From Acidobacteriaceae bacterium dw_441 (lineage in GTDB: Bacteria > Acidobacteriota > Terriglobia > Terriglobales > Acidobacteriaceae), in the NCBI GenBank assembly GCA_018449715.1, contig JAAVVA010000002.1, forward strand, positions 310,001 to 374,000: a stretch of 64,000 bases of DNA, given 5' to 3'. The notes under the pieces are model-generated. The model did not search any database, was not told the origin of the DNA, and worked only from the letters and a program-made list of their open reading frames with translations. Positions 9,463 to 18,265 of the stretch are shown piece by piece. Numbering within the stretch: position 1 is the stretch's first letter; every line of letters starts with the position of its first letter. A program made the position numbers and the translations under genes.

Positions 9463-10536
9463 GTGAACCAACCCCCGAAAAAAAAACGGGCGACCCTTCA
9501 GGACGTAGCTCTCGCCGCCGGCGTATCGCCAATGACCGTTTCTCGAACGATCAACGGACATCCGTATGTCACTCTCGAAACCGCGCGAAAGATTCAGGAA
9601 GCGATTCAATCCCTTGACTACCGTCCGAACCATGCAGCCCGCGTCCTTACCGGAAAGCTTTCGCGTTCCATCGGCCTCATCGTGCCCGACATCTCCGATA
9701 CTTTTTTTTCCGTAGTCAGTCATGCTGTTCAGGAAACCGCACGTGCTGAAAATTACCTCGTATGGCTGGCAGCTTCAGAAGATGATCTGGCCATCGAAGT
9801 TGCGCAGGTCGAAACCATGACGCATCATCCTGTCGATGGAATCATTCTGGTTCCCAGCAATAGCCGGGCACCTTATCTCAAAGGAGTCGCTGCTGCCAGC
9901 ACCCCGGTCGTCACCGTCGACCGTCCCATCGAAATTACGGCCACCGACTCCGTAGGTGTAGAAAATCGAGCTGGAGCAATCATGGCCATGGACCACCTGA
10001 TCCAGCATGGCTACAAGCGAATTGCCTGCATTGCAGCCAACACCCACCTCTTACCCATTAAAGATCGCATCGCCGGTTATAAGGATTCCCTGCAACGCTC
10101 TCGCTTGTCCTATTCCAAAGAAGTGCTCCTGAAGTCCAGCGCCTCATCGAGGCCTGTTCTTACAGATCTGCTCACATCGCGCAATCGTCCCGACGCACTC
10201 TTTACAGCAAATAATGCTTCAACCATCTGGGTGATTGAAACGCTGAAAGAGTTGAATATGAAGATGGGTAAAGATATCGGCCTCGTCGGCTTCGACGATG
10301 TCGATTTCTTTACCCTGATCACTCCATCCGTCACAGCTGTGCGACAACCCGCCGCCGAGCTTGGAAATGCCGCAACCCGTCTTCTGCTGCAACGGATCAA
10401 CAATGAAGTCAGAACACCGAGCGTTCGAGTTGTACTTCCCGTAACACTCACCATACGGGAATCCTGCGGCTGCAAAAAGTCGACTAAGGCTTCTTCTGCG
10501 CAGAAGCCGCATGATGCGGCAGTCCCCAGTAAATGA
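9463..10536 (+). CDS. LacI family transcriptional regulator
   Basis: The 357-residue protein has a LacI-type helix-turn-helix and hinge at about residues 10-60 (TLQDVALAAGVSPMTVSRTI). A periplasmic-binding-protein-like effector domain follows, with the usual GLIVPDISD and VGFDDVDF segments. The GTG start at 9463 has a GAGG six bases upstream. It is divergent from the TonB receptor/alpha-mannosidase genes, so it probably represses them until a mannose-derived sugar binds; this target is inferred. A short Lys-rich extension precedes the HTH. Its last 53 bases overlap the end of the convergent FG-GAP gene. Confidence 0.92.
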   Translation: MNQPPKKKRATLQDVALAAGVSPMTVSRTINGHPYVTLETARKIQEAIQSLDYRPNHAARVLTGKLSRSIGLIVPDISDTFFSVVSHAVQETARAENYLVWLAASEDDLAIEVAQVETMTHHPVDGIILVPSNSRAPYLKGVAAASTPVVTVDRPIEITATDSVGVENRAGAIMAMDHLIQHGYKRIACIAANTHLLPIKDRIAGYKDSLQRSRLSYSKEVLLKSSASSRPVLTDLLTSRNRPDALFTANNASTIWVIETLKELNMKMGKDIGLVGFDDVDFFTLITPSVTAVRQPAAELGNAATRLLLQRINNEVRTPSVRVVLPVTLTIRESCGCKKSTKASSAQKPHDAAVPSK

Positions 10537-12391
10537 ATGTGCCGAAGCGTGTAGAGGTCACAATATCCATCACGCCATCGTGGTTTAGGTCCACAGGCAA
10601 AACATCGGAACCCACGCCGCTGTGGGTATCGACGAGCTGCGGCAACAACTCAGCTCCTCCGGGCGCATTGCGATTCCTCACAGTCTTGTACCAGTAAAGA
10701 ACAGGCGCTCCTCTCGGGTCCGGATCGATGTTCGTATCCAGATGCGAGAAGTATCGCTTTCCCGCAACAAAATCAGGAATCCCGTCGCCGTCCATGTCCG
10801 CGAAGTTCGTCCCATGAAGCTCCGAAAATGTCACTCCCCCCGCGTTCTTCGTAGAGCGATCGTCCATAACCATGTGTTGCGTAAACGAGATCGCCCCCGC
10901 GGAGTCACGCTTCTGCTCATACCAGGCAAGCCCCCATCCATGCGAGTTGAGCGAGGTCACGATGTCATTCAATCCATCACCATTGACGTCGTAAACGGCC
11001 ATCACACTTCCGCCCATCAAGCCTCGGCCAAACTGCCCAAAACCGGCCCGATGATAGATCCACAACCCCGAGGCCGCTCCCGCAGCAGGCTGCTCCCACC
11101 AACCATAAGGATCGACGATGTCCATACGCCCATCGCCGTTCACATCTCCCACGCCAATGCCATGACTCCAGCCATACCCCTGCTCGGAGACATCATGTAC
11201 CGGCCACTTCCCCGTCGGATCAGCAGGATCGGGCTTCGCATACCGCACGCGCCCCTCGGCGGAGTAAACAAGCTCCGGCTTACCGTCTCCATCGATATCG
11301 CGCAGCAGAGCAATCTCGCTCTGCACCCCCGTCCCCACCGCGAACTTCTGCCAGCGTCTGCGCTCGCCCTTGGGATTCACATAGAGCTGCACGCCCGGCC
11401 CTCCGCCAAACGTCACGGTAATGATGTCAGGCCAGCCATCCCCGTTGAAGTCTGCCGCAAACTCCATCGTCGAGTCCGACGCAAACTCTGTCACCGGATT
11501 CGAAGGAAACGCATAATAAATCTCCCGCGACTTTCTGTAATCGGGACCATAGTAGATATACGGCCCCGAGACCACATCGAGCACGCCATCGTGATTGAAG
11601 TCCGCCGCAGCCGTTCCCCACGAATAATAAAAATCGCTCAACCTCTGCTTCCTGAACCCCGCTCCGACCTTTTCCTCGTCCCGCACCTTCAGCGACATAT
11701 CCCGATACGAAGTACCTCGAAACTGCACCGCTCCCTTGCCTGCATAGAGTGCGATCGGCCCATAGTCGCCATCTTCCGTCATCGCTCCCTGCTGAAAGCC
11801 ATTATTCAGAAACGACCGCACCGTGTTCGTGTCGAAAAATATCTCGACCTCATTCCAGTCCTTCGGACGCAAAGAGGTATCTGGCTGCTTCAATGGCAGA
11901 TCGACGTTCGGCCTGGGTGGCCGCGGCCCTCCCCCTTGCGCCCCCGGCGTGGGTGGAGGAGTAATGCGCGCAAGCACGCCTCCCCTGGGCAACTTTTCGC
12001 GCTTTGTAATCTCGCCCGCCGCGTTCACCGTCACCGCATACGTATTCAGCACAGACTCATTCAGCGCGACAAAGGTCCCCTTCATGCCTCCGTCCGGAGT
12101 CTTCTCCGCTCTCAGCAGAACTCCCGCCTCGCACTCCCCTTCACAGCGAAATCCCGTGTAAAAGCTGATGTCCTGGAACGACTCATCCAGCACCAGCCAT
12201 CCACTGCCATTGCCAGGCTCTGCCGTAATCACCCCGTCTTTGGCGCTCCACGCGGCATGACCAAAGCTGTGCCAGCCCTTCGTCGTCGATCCTGCAAACT
12301 GCGCATCAGGAGCAAAGGAAGGTCCCGAAGCAAACGCGGCAACTCCCCCCAGCCACGCCGCCACCAGCAAAAACACCGTAGTTTTTCTCAT
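10484..12391 (-). CDS. Exported DUF1080-like and FG-GAP/VCBS repeat protein
   Basis: A signal peptide (MRKTTVFLLVAAWLGGVAAFA) is followed by a beta-sandwich resembling DUF1080 (about residues 25-255), broken by a Pro/Gly-rich linker. The second half holds repeated calcium-binding FG-GAP/VCBS units of the form DxNxDGxxD (for example DFNHDGVLDVV, DVNGDGRMDIV, DMDGDGIPDFV), which normally form a beta-propeller. DUF1080 proteins include 3-keto-glycoside hydrolases or lyases, so a sugar-binding or sugar-cleaving role is plausible; catalytic activity is not shown by the sequence. ATG 12391 is preferred over a longer frame to 12508 because it starts the signal peptide and has a GGGGAG before it. The gene is convergent with and overlaps the LacI gene, and divergent from another DUF1080 gene. 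Confidence 0.82.
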   Translation of the reverse strand: MRKTTVFLLVAAWLGGVAAFASGPSFAPDAQFAGSTTKGWHSFGHAAWSAKDGVITAEPGNGSGWLVLDESFQDISFYTGFRCEGECEAGVLLRAEKTPDGGMKGTFVALNESVLNTYAVTVNAAGEITKREKLPRGGVLARITPPPTPGAQGGGPRPPRPNVDLPLKQPDTSLRPKDWNEVEIFFDTNTVRSFLNNGFQQGAMTEDGDYGPIALYAGKGAVQFRGTSYRDMSLKVRDEEKVGAGFRKQRLSDFYYSWGTAAADFNHDGVLDVVSGPYIYYGPDYRKSREIYYAFPSNPVTEFASDSTMEFAADFNGDGWPDIITVTFGGGPGVQLYVNPKGERRRWQKFAVGTGVQSEIALLRDIDGDGKPELVYSAEGRVRYAKPDPADPTGKWPVHDVSEQGYGWSHGIGVGDVNGDGRMDIVDPYGWWEQPAAGAASGLWIYHRAGFGQFGRGLMGGSVMAVYDVNGDGLNDIVTSLNSHGWGLAWYEQKRDSAGAISFTQHMVMDDRSTKNAGGVTFSELHGTNFADMDGDGIPDFVAGKRYFSHLDTNIDPDPRGAPVLYWYKTVRNRNAPGGAELLPQLVDTHSGVGSDVLPVDLNHDGVMDIVTSTRFGTFIYWGLPHHAASAQKKP

Positions 12392-12690
12392 CCCTGCTCC
12401 CCTATACGTCGCGAAAAAATTCCCTGCGAGATCTCGTCTCGCGTCTTGCACAATGAGCAATAAAATGTGCTTATTACGCGACAAAAAATATAGGTTAGCC
12501 ACCAGCACTCGTCAACCGCACAGAAACAAACCGCAAAAACGCAGGCTTTTTACAGAAGAAACACCCGAAATCCGCGCCCCATAGATATCAGAGGACTTCA
12601 ACCAACCCTCCGGTGTACGATTCATTTACGGCAGCTTGCCTGCCGACATCGCTTTATCCCATTTGAATTGAATAAGAGACGGAGACCTGC

Positions 12691-13398
12691 ATGGCAAACC
12701 ACACTCAATCTGCGAGCACACGTCCCGTACGGAGCCACCTGCTTCGTACCGGAACGATGATCCTTGCATTCGTCCTTGGTGGCACCAGCCTTTCCACCTC
12801 GAGCGCACAGCAGCAACAACAGAAGCCAAAGCTGCCGGGCAACGACTGGATTCAGCTGTTCAATGCGAAGGATCTCACCGGCTGGGAGAAGATCGGCGCC
12901 GAAAGCTGGACCGTTGAGGATGGTTTGCTGCATGGACAGGGCCTCACCAAGGCCTACGGCTATCTCGAAACCGACAAGGACTACAAGGACTTTCAGCTCT
13001 CCCTTCGCTTCAAGTGCGTCGGCGACGGCAACAGCGGCATCTTCTTCCACACCGGCTTCAAGCCCAACTCCGTCGACACCACGCAGGGCGCTCAGTTCGA
13101 GATCGACTGCAACATGATGCACCATACTGGCGGCGTCTACGCGGAAAACGGTCGCGGATGGGTCGTGTGGCCCTCGCCTGAGAACGAAGGCGTCGTGCGC
13201 GCCGGCGAGTGGAACGATTACCTCGTCGAGGTCGTCGGCAACCACTACCGCTCGCGCCTGAACGGCGTGGTGATGGTGGACTTCACCGACCCGCACCCCG
13301 GCGCCGCCGATGGACGTATCGCTCTGCAGCTCCACTCCGGCGGGGCAGGCAATATGCAGTTCAAAGACATCTGGATTCGCGATCTTTCGGCCCGCTAA
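12691..13398 (+). CDS. Secreted DUF1080 (3-keto-disaccharide hydrolase-like) protein
   Basis: The 235-residue protein has a long N-terminal signal segment (hydrophobic residues about 22-40) and a single DUF1080 concanavalin-like domain (about 48-232). Recognisable family segments are WIQLFNAKDLTGW, the GDGNSGIFFHTG turn, and a C-terminal LQLHSGGAGNMQFKDIWIRDL. DUF1080 members have been shown to act on 3-keto-glycosides, so this may cleave oxidised sugars in the periplasm. GGAG lies eight bases before ATG 12691. It is followed by its own terminator and then by a PQQ dehydrogenase gene, which fits an oxidative sugar pathway (inference). Confidence 0.85.
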   Translation: MANHTQSASTRPVRSHLLRTGTMILAFVLGGTSLSTSSAQQQQQKPKLPGNDWIQLFNAKDLTGWEKIGAESWTVEDGLLHGQGLTKAYGYLETDKDYKDFQLSLRFKCVGDGNSGIFFHTGFKPNSVDTTQGAQFEIDCNMMHHTGGVYAENGRGWVVWPSPENEGVVRAGEWNDYLVEVVGNHYRSRLNGVVMVDFTDPHPGAADGRIALQLHSGGAGNMQFKDIWIRDLSAR

Positions 13399-13406
13399 CT
13401 TCTTCT

Positions 13407-13439
13407 GCCCGTCGCGCCTTCTCAGGTGCGGCGGGCTTT
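13407..13439 (+). terminator. Rho-independent terminator after the DUF1080 gene
   Basis: A 12-bp GC-rich stem with two wobble pairs (13407-13418 and 13425-13436) is followed by TTT, nine bases after the stop codon. Confidence 0.75.
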
Positions 13440-13468
13440 CCTATAGATAAAAGATCTTCGAGAGGTAC

Positions 13469-15694
13469 GTGGTTTTGGCTGAAGCAGTGTTTCCTCGGCG
13501 TCTGTTCGCTTCCCTGTTTATGTTTTCCGGGCTCTTCTGTCTCACCCTGGGAGCAGCCGCCCAAACTGCCGCGAGCGCACCCCACAAAGATCCGCATGCA
13601 CAGTGGAGAGACTACGGTGGCTCTCCCGATGGCGCGCAGTACTCCTCGCTGAGACAGATCAACCGCTCCAACGTGGCGAAGCTCGAAAAGGTCTGGAGCT
13701 TCAGCACCGGCGACGGTCGAGGCTACGTCTTCAACCCTCTCGTCATCGACCGCACGATGTACGTGCTGGCAAAGGACAACTCCGTGGTCGCGCTCGATGC
13801 CGTCACCGGCAAAGAGTTGTGGACGCACTCCTTCCACGCAAAGACACCGCTCATCACCACCCGCGGCCTCAACTACTGGGAGAGCCCCGACCACACCGAC
13901 CGCCGTCTGATCCTCGCCGTCGACAACTACCTTCAGGAGCTGGACGCACGCACCGGAAGCTCCATCACCGACTTCGGCGCAAACGGTCTGGTCGACCTTC
14001 GCGAAGACCTCGGGCGCGATCCGAAGAGCCTCACGCTGGTTCAGTCCTACAACCCCGGGCGCGTCTTCCACGACCTCATCCTCCTCGGCTCCGTCATGAA
14101 CGAGGAGTACCAGTCCGGCCCCGGCGACATCCGCGCCTACAACGTCCGCACCGGAAAACTCGCATGGACCTTCCACACCATCCCGCACCCCGGCGAGGTC
14201 GGCTACGACACCTGGCCAAAGGACGCATGGAAAAGCGTCGGTGGAGTGAACGCCTGGAGCGGCATGTCCATCGACGAGAAGCGAGGCGTCCTCTACGTCC
14301 CCACCGCAAGCCCGAAGTACAACTTCTACGGAGCCAACCGCACCGGGGCCAACCTCTTCGGCGACTCACTGCTTGCCCTCGACGCCTCCACCGGAAAGCT
14401 CATCTGGTACTACCAGATGGTCCACCACGACATCTGGGACTACGACAATCCCTCGACACCTCTGCTCGCCACCGTGCATCACAACGGCAAGCTGGTCGAT
14501 GTCGTCGCGCAGCCCAGCAAGGTCGGCTTCCTATGGGTCTTCGACCGCGAAACCGGCAAGCCTCTCTGGCCCGTCGAAGAGCGTCCCGTGCCGAAGTCCG
14601 ACATGCCGGGCGAGATCACATGGCCAACGCAGCCCTTCCCCTCGAAGCCTCCCGCCTTCGCGCGCCAGGCCTTCACCGAAAAAGACCTCAGCCCTTATCT
14701 CACCCCGGAAGAACGCACCGAGCTTCAGCAGCAGCTTCGCGCCGCAAAGAACAGCGGCCTGTTCACCCCGCCAAGCACGCAGGACACCGTTGAGATGCCC
14801 GGCAACAACGGCGGAGCAAACTTCGGTGGAGCCGCCGTCGATCCCACACATGGCCTGCTCTACATCGTCTCCAAAGATCTCCCTTCTATCCTGAAGCTGA
14901 CGCTGGCCCCCGCGATGTCCTCTACCGGCTCTACGGAGACACGCGGCCAGGGCGTCTACGCCAGCAACTGTGCTGCCTGTCATGGAGCCGACCTCCACGG
15001 ACACCCACCAGCGATTCCCTCGCTTGAAGACATCCACACGCGCATGAGCGACGAAGACCTTCACAACACCGTAAAGTTCGGCAAGCCTCCCATGCCCGCC
15101 TTCTCGCAGCTCTCGAACGACGAGGTCGATGCCCTGCTCGCTTACCTGAAGCACCCCGAAAAGGCTTCCGCCCCCACCCCGCAACAAACGGCCTCTTCCG
15201 CAGTCGATCCCGTGAAGGCACACTACCGCTCCGGCTTCGGCTTCATGTTCGCCAAGAGCGGCCTTCCCGTGATCGCACCGCCCTGGACCTCCCTGACCGC
15301 CTACGACCTGAACACCGGCACCATCCGCTGGAAGATTCCCCTCGGAGAGGTTCCCGAGCTTGCCGCGCAGGGCCACGCCGACACCGGCTCGCACTTCCCG
15401 AAGACCAACCCCGTCGTCACCGCCGGAGGCCTCATCTTCACCGGGACCCGCGACCGCAAGGTTCGCGCCATCGACACTGCAACCGGCAAGGTGCTGTGGC
15501 AGGCCGAGCTAGACGCCGCCCTTGAAGGCATGCCCGCCGTCTATGAGATCGACGGTAAAGAGTACGTAGCCTTCTGCGCCGCAGCCCGCGCCACGACCTA
15601 CACCCACGCCGTCCCCGGTCACGCCGCCTCGCAAGACCCCATCCACGGAGCCTACGTCGTCTTTGCACTACCGGACTCCGCAACGAAACATTGA
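13469..15694 (+). CDS. PQQ-dependent dehydrogenase with an internal cytochrome c domain
   Basis: The 741-residue exported quinoprotein has a signal peptide (about residues 1-32) and PQQ-type beta-propeller repeats with W-motif blades (for example VVALDAVTGKELWT). A cytochrome c domain is inserted at about residues 490-570, with heme site CAACH (501-505) and a candidate Met ligand in PPMPAF. The last propeller blades resume after the insert. Such enzymes oxidise sugars or alcohols in the periplasm and pass electrons to heme. Substrate is unknown; the neighbouring DUF1080 and sugar-dehydrogenase genes suggest a sugar. The start is GTG 13469 or TTG 13475; the TTG has better spacing from GAGAGG. 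The permease gene follows 16 bases downstream. Confidence 0.88.
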   Translation: MVLAEAVFPRRLFASLFMFSGLFCLTLGAAAQTAASAPHKDPHAQWRDYGGSPDGAQYSSLRQINRSNVAKLEKVWSFSTGDGRGYVFNPLVIDRTMYVLAKDNSVVALDAVTGKELWTHSFHAKTPLITTRGLNYWESPDHTDRRLILAVDNYLQELDARTGSSITDFGANGLVDLREDLGRDPKSLTLVQSYNPGRVFHDLILLGSVMNEEYQSGPGDIRAYNVRTGKLAWTFHTIPHPGEVGYDTWPKDAWKSVGGVNAWSGMSIDEKRGVLYVPTASPKYNFYGANRTGANLFGDSLLALDASTGKLIWYYQMVHHDIWDYDNPSTPLLATVHHNGKLVDVVAQPSKVGFLWVFDRETGKPLWPVEERPVPKSDMPGEITWPTQPFPSKPPAFARQAFTEKDLSPYLTPEERTELQQQLRAAKNSGLFTPPSTQDTVEMPGNNGGANFGGAAVDPTHGLLYIVSKDLPSILKLTLAPAMSSTGSTETRGQGVYASNCAACHGADLHGHPPAIPSLEDIHTRMSDEDLHNTVKFGKPPMPAFSQLSNDEVDALLAYLKHPEKASAPTPQQTASSAVDPVKAHYRSGFGFMFAKSGLPVIAPPWTSLTAYDLNTGTIRWKIPLGEVPELAAQGHADTGSHFPKTNPVVTAGGLIFTGTRDRKVRAIDTATGKVLWQAELDAALEGMPAVYEIDGKEYVAFCAAARATTYTHAVPGHAASQDPIHGAYVVFALPDSATKH

Positions 15695-15710
15695 TAATGT
15701 CCCATAGCTC

Positions 15711-16955
15711 TTGAAGAGGGAGATCGCCCTGCTGATCAAAGTCCGTCTAGCCGTCATGATGTTTCTGGAGTACGCCGTGTGGGGAACGTGGTATGTCACC
15801 ATCGGCACATGGCTCTCCCTCACCTTGCACTTCACGGGCCAGCAGGTCGGCCTCGTCGTCGGAACCACCGCGGTCGGGGCCATCGTGGCTCCCTTCCTCG
15901 TCGGCCTCATCGCCGACAAGCTCTTCGCCACCGAAAAGGTTCTCGCCGTCCTGCATCTCGTGTGCGGCATCCTTCTCTTCTTCACCGCACGCCAGCACAC
16001 CTTCCCCGCTATCTACGGATTCATGCTGCTGTACTGCTGCTTCTTCATGCCCACCCTCGCGCTGGCCAACTCTCTCTCCTTCCGCCACATTCGCGACCCC
16101 AAGGAGGAGTTCGGCCCCATCCGCGTGCTCGGCACCATCGGCTGGATCGTGATCGGCATCCTCCTCGGCAAGATGAAGATCGAGGCGACCTCGACGCCCC
16201 TGCTGCTCGGCTCCGCAGGCTCCATCATCATGAGCCTCTACTGCCTCACGCTGCCGCACACGCCTCCGCTCGCACGCGACGCGAAGTTCACGCTCAGCAG
16301 CCTCTTCCCCCGCGAAGCCCTCATGCTGCTCACGGAACGCTCGATGGCCATCTTCGCCATCGCATCCTTCCTCATCTGCATCCCGCTGACCTACTACTAC
16401 ACCTTCACCAACCTGTTTCTGAACCAGTCAGGAGTCACCAACGCCGCGGGCAAGATGACCGGCGGGCAGATGTCCGAGCTGATCTGCATGTTGCTGATCC
16501 CCTTCTTCTTCCGCCGCCTCGGCGTAAAGTACATGCTCGCCGCCGGAATGGCCTCCTGGGCCCTCCGCTATACCTTCTTCGCCCTCGGCAACGCCGACTC
16601 CCGTGCATGGATGTTCCTTCTCGGCATCCTCATCCACGGCGTCTGCTACGACTTCTTCTTCGTCACCGGACAGATCTACATCGACCGCAAGGCCCCTCCC
16701 GAGCTTCGCTCCGCCGCACAGGGACTGATCGCCTTCATCACCCTCGGCCTTGGAATGTTCGTCGGCTCCTGGCTCGTCGGCGTCATCGCCGACCATTACT
16801 CCGTCAATGGGTCCAACAACTATAACTGGCGCGCCATCTGGCTGACGGCAGCCGCAGCTTCGGCCATAATCCTCGTCCTGTTCCTCTTCGTCTTTCACGA
16901 AAAAGAGGAAGAAGATGAAGCCTCGACCAAGTCTCTGGAGAGCGCGTCGCTGTAG
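15711..16955 (+). CDS. MFS permease of the nucleoside:H+ symporter (NupG) type
   Basis: About 12 hydrophobic segments fill the 414 residues. The N-terminal pattern (KVRLAVMMFLEYAVWGTWYV) and the loop SFRHIRDPKEEFGPIRVLGTIGW match the NupG/XapB nucleoside-symporter branch of the major facilitator superfamily. Acidobacterial and Bacteroidetes relatives often sit beside sugar genes, so the substrate here may be a sugar rather than a nucleoside. The best start is TTG 15711, which has no clear ribosome site, so the true start could be slightly downstream. It follows the PQQ dehydrogenase by 16 bases, probably one operon, and ends at a strong bidirectional terminator. Confidence 0.85.
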   Translation: MKREIALLIKVRLAVMMFLEYAVWGTWYVTIGTWLSLTLHFTGQQVGLVVGTTAVGAIVAPFLVGLIADKLFATEKVLAVLHLVCGILLFFTARQHTFPAIYGFMLLYCCFFMPTLALANSLSFRHIRDPKEEFGPIRVLGTIGWIVIGILLGKMKIEATSTPLLLGSAGSIIMSLYCLTLPHTPPLARDAKFTLSSLFPREALMLLTERSMAIFAIASFLICIPLTYYYTFTNLFLNQSGVTNAAGKMTGGQMSELICMLLIPFFFRRLGVKYMLAAGMASWALRYTFFALGNADSRAWMFLLGILIHGVCYDFFFVTGQIYIDRKAPPELRSAAQGLIAFITLGLGMFVGSWLVGVIADHYSVNGSNNYNWRAIWLTAAAASAIILVLFLFVFHEKEEEDEASTKSLESASL

Positions 16956-16979
16956 CTGCAACAGCCTCCCGACACGCAG

Positions 16980-17016
16980 AAAGACCTGCCGCTCGAAACC
17001 GAGCGGCAGGTCTTTT
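16980..17016. terminator. Bidirectional terminator between the permease and an oxidoreductase gene
   Basis: A perfect 16-bp stem (16980-16995 and 17000-17015) with a 4-base loop is flanked by AAA on one side and TTTT on the other. It lies between two convergent genes and can serve both. Confidence 0.9.
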
Positions 17017-18246
17017 CTATTTGAACTGCTTCACGTCAAAGCCCAGCTGATACGTCTCGTTGTCCTTCTCGATCTCATCCCAGGTCACTCTCCGCTTCAG
17101 CTCAGCGGACTTCCGTCCCATCATGCAGGTCAGCGCGGTCTCCACCCCTGCGGCGATCTGGTTCTGCAGCTTGCCGCTCGTGATGCTATCGATAAAGCTG
17201 CGGTCCTTCATCGCATCCGCCTCGGCCAGGTTCTCCTGCGGAGCCTTCGGAGGATTTCCCTTCCACTCCCAGGCGTTCGGCCCCTTGATCCCAAGAAATC
17301 CCTTGTACGGAGACTCGGCAACGCCCTCGCTTCCATAGAAGCGCTCGCTCACATCGCCATATCCCTTCTTGTTGAACTGCGTCGAGGTAAAGGTAAAGTT
17401 CGCATCGCCCGGATACGTGAAGGTCACCTCATAGTTGTCGGAGATATCCCCAAAGTTGATGACCTTGCGGCTGCTTCTCGCCGTCACGCTGACCGGATGC
17501 CCCTGCATCGCCCAGTTGCACACGTCGATGACGTGGATGTTCTGCTCCAGCAAAATGTCTCCCGAGATCGTGCGATCCCACAGCCAGTTCCGCAACCGCT
17601 TCTCATCCGCGCCCATGCTTCCGCGATCCGGATACTCCCTGGGAGCAGAGTCATAGTGTCCCGTAAGCATCACCACCTTGCCAATCTGCCCTTCATGGAT
17701 GCGCCGCATCAGCTCCACAAACGGCGGAGCTGAACGGATCTGAAATCCCACAGCCATGCTCAGCTTGCCGTCATGCTTCTTCGCAATCTCCAGCGCCCGC
17801 CGCGTCTGCGGAACATCCACGCCGACCGGCTTCTCGCAGTACACATGCTTGCCGCCAGCCGTCAGACCATCCATATGCTCGATATGAAAGATCGGTGGCG
17901 TCGAAATCTGCACCGCGTCGATCTCCTTCGACGCCGCCATCTGCAGATAAGCATCCCACCCATGAAACATCAGCTTCGGGTCGATCGCACCCTGTCCAAG
18001 CGAAGCATTCACCCGGTCGAAGTGCGTCTTGCCCGCGGCCAGCTGGTCCTCGAAGATATCTCCCAGCGCCACCACACGCGCTCCAGCATTCTTCGCAAAC
18101 GACGTGGCAACCGACGTGCCACGGTTTCCACACCCCAGCAGCCCGTACCGCACAGCTGAATTAGCCGCATAACCAAAGGCAGTCTCCGGCTTTACGATCA
18201 GCAGGCCGCACGCGCCCGCACCCTTCAGAAAATCACGACGATCCAT
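17017..18246 (-). CDS. Tat-exported Gfo/Idh/MocA family oxidoreductase
   Basis: The 409-residue protein begins with a twin-arginine signal (MDRRDFLKGAGACGLL). A Rossmann fold follows (GLLGCGNRG near residue 37), then the family signature EKPVG and a C-terminal alpha/beta domain ending with metal/substrate-site residues. Members use tightly bound or soluble NAD(P) to oxidise or isomerise sugars. Tat export implies folding with cofactor in the cytoplasm before transport. The true start is ATG 18246, with GGGAG upstream; a longer frame to 18420 lies inside the preceding gene. It follows the TIM-barrel gene by 19 bases in one operon. Confidence 0.9.
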   Translation of the reverse strand: MDRRDFLKGAGACGLLIVKPETAFGYAANSAVRYGLLGCGNRGTSVATSFAKNAGARVVALGDIFEDQLAAGKTHFDRVNASLGQGAIDPKLMFHGWDAYLQMAASKEIDAVQISTPPIFHIEHMDGLTAGGKHVYCEKPVGVDVPQTRRALEIAKKHDGKLSMAVGFQIRSAPPFVELMRRIHEGQIGKVVMLTGHYDSAPREYPDRGSMGADEKRLRNWLWDRTISGDILLEQNIHVIDVCNWAMQGHPVSVTARSSRKVINFGDISDNYEVTFTYPGDANFTFTSTQFNKKGYGDVSERFYGSEGVAESPYKGFLGIKGPNAWEWKGNPPKAPQENLAEADAMKDRSFIDSITSGKLQNQIAAGVETALTCMMGRKSAELKRRVTWDEIEKDNETYQLGFDVKQFK

Positions 18247-18265
18247 TTCACTCTCCCTAAAACCT

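Noticed and set aside
10622-12463. A 613-codon open frame on the plus strand opposite the FG-GAP gene
   Set aside because: It has an Arg/His/Pro-rich composition typical of the antisense of a GC-rich gene, no domain, and covers a convincing exported protein on the other strand.
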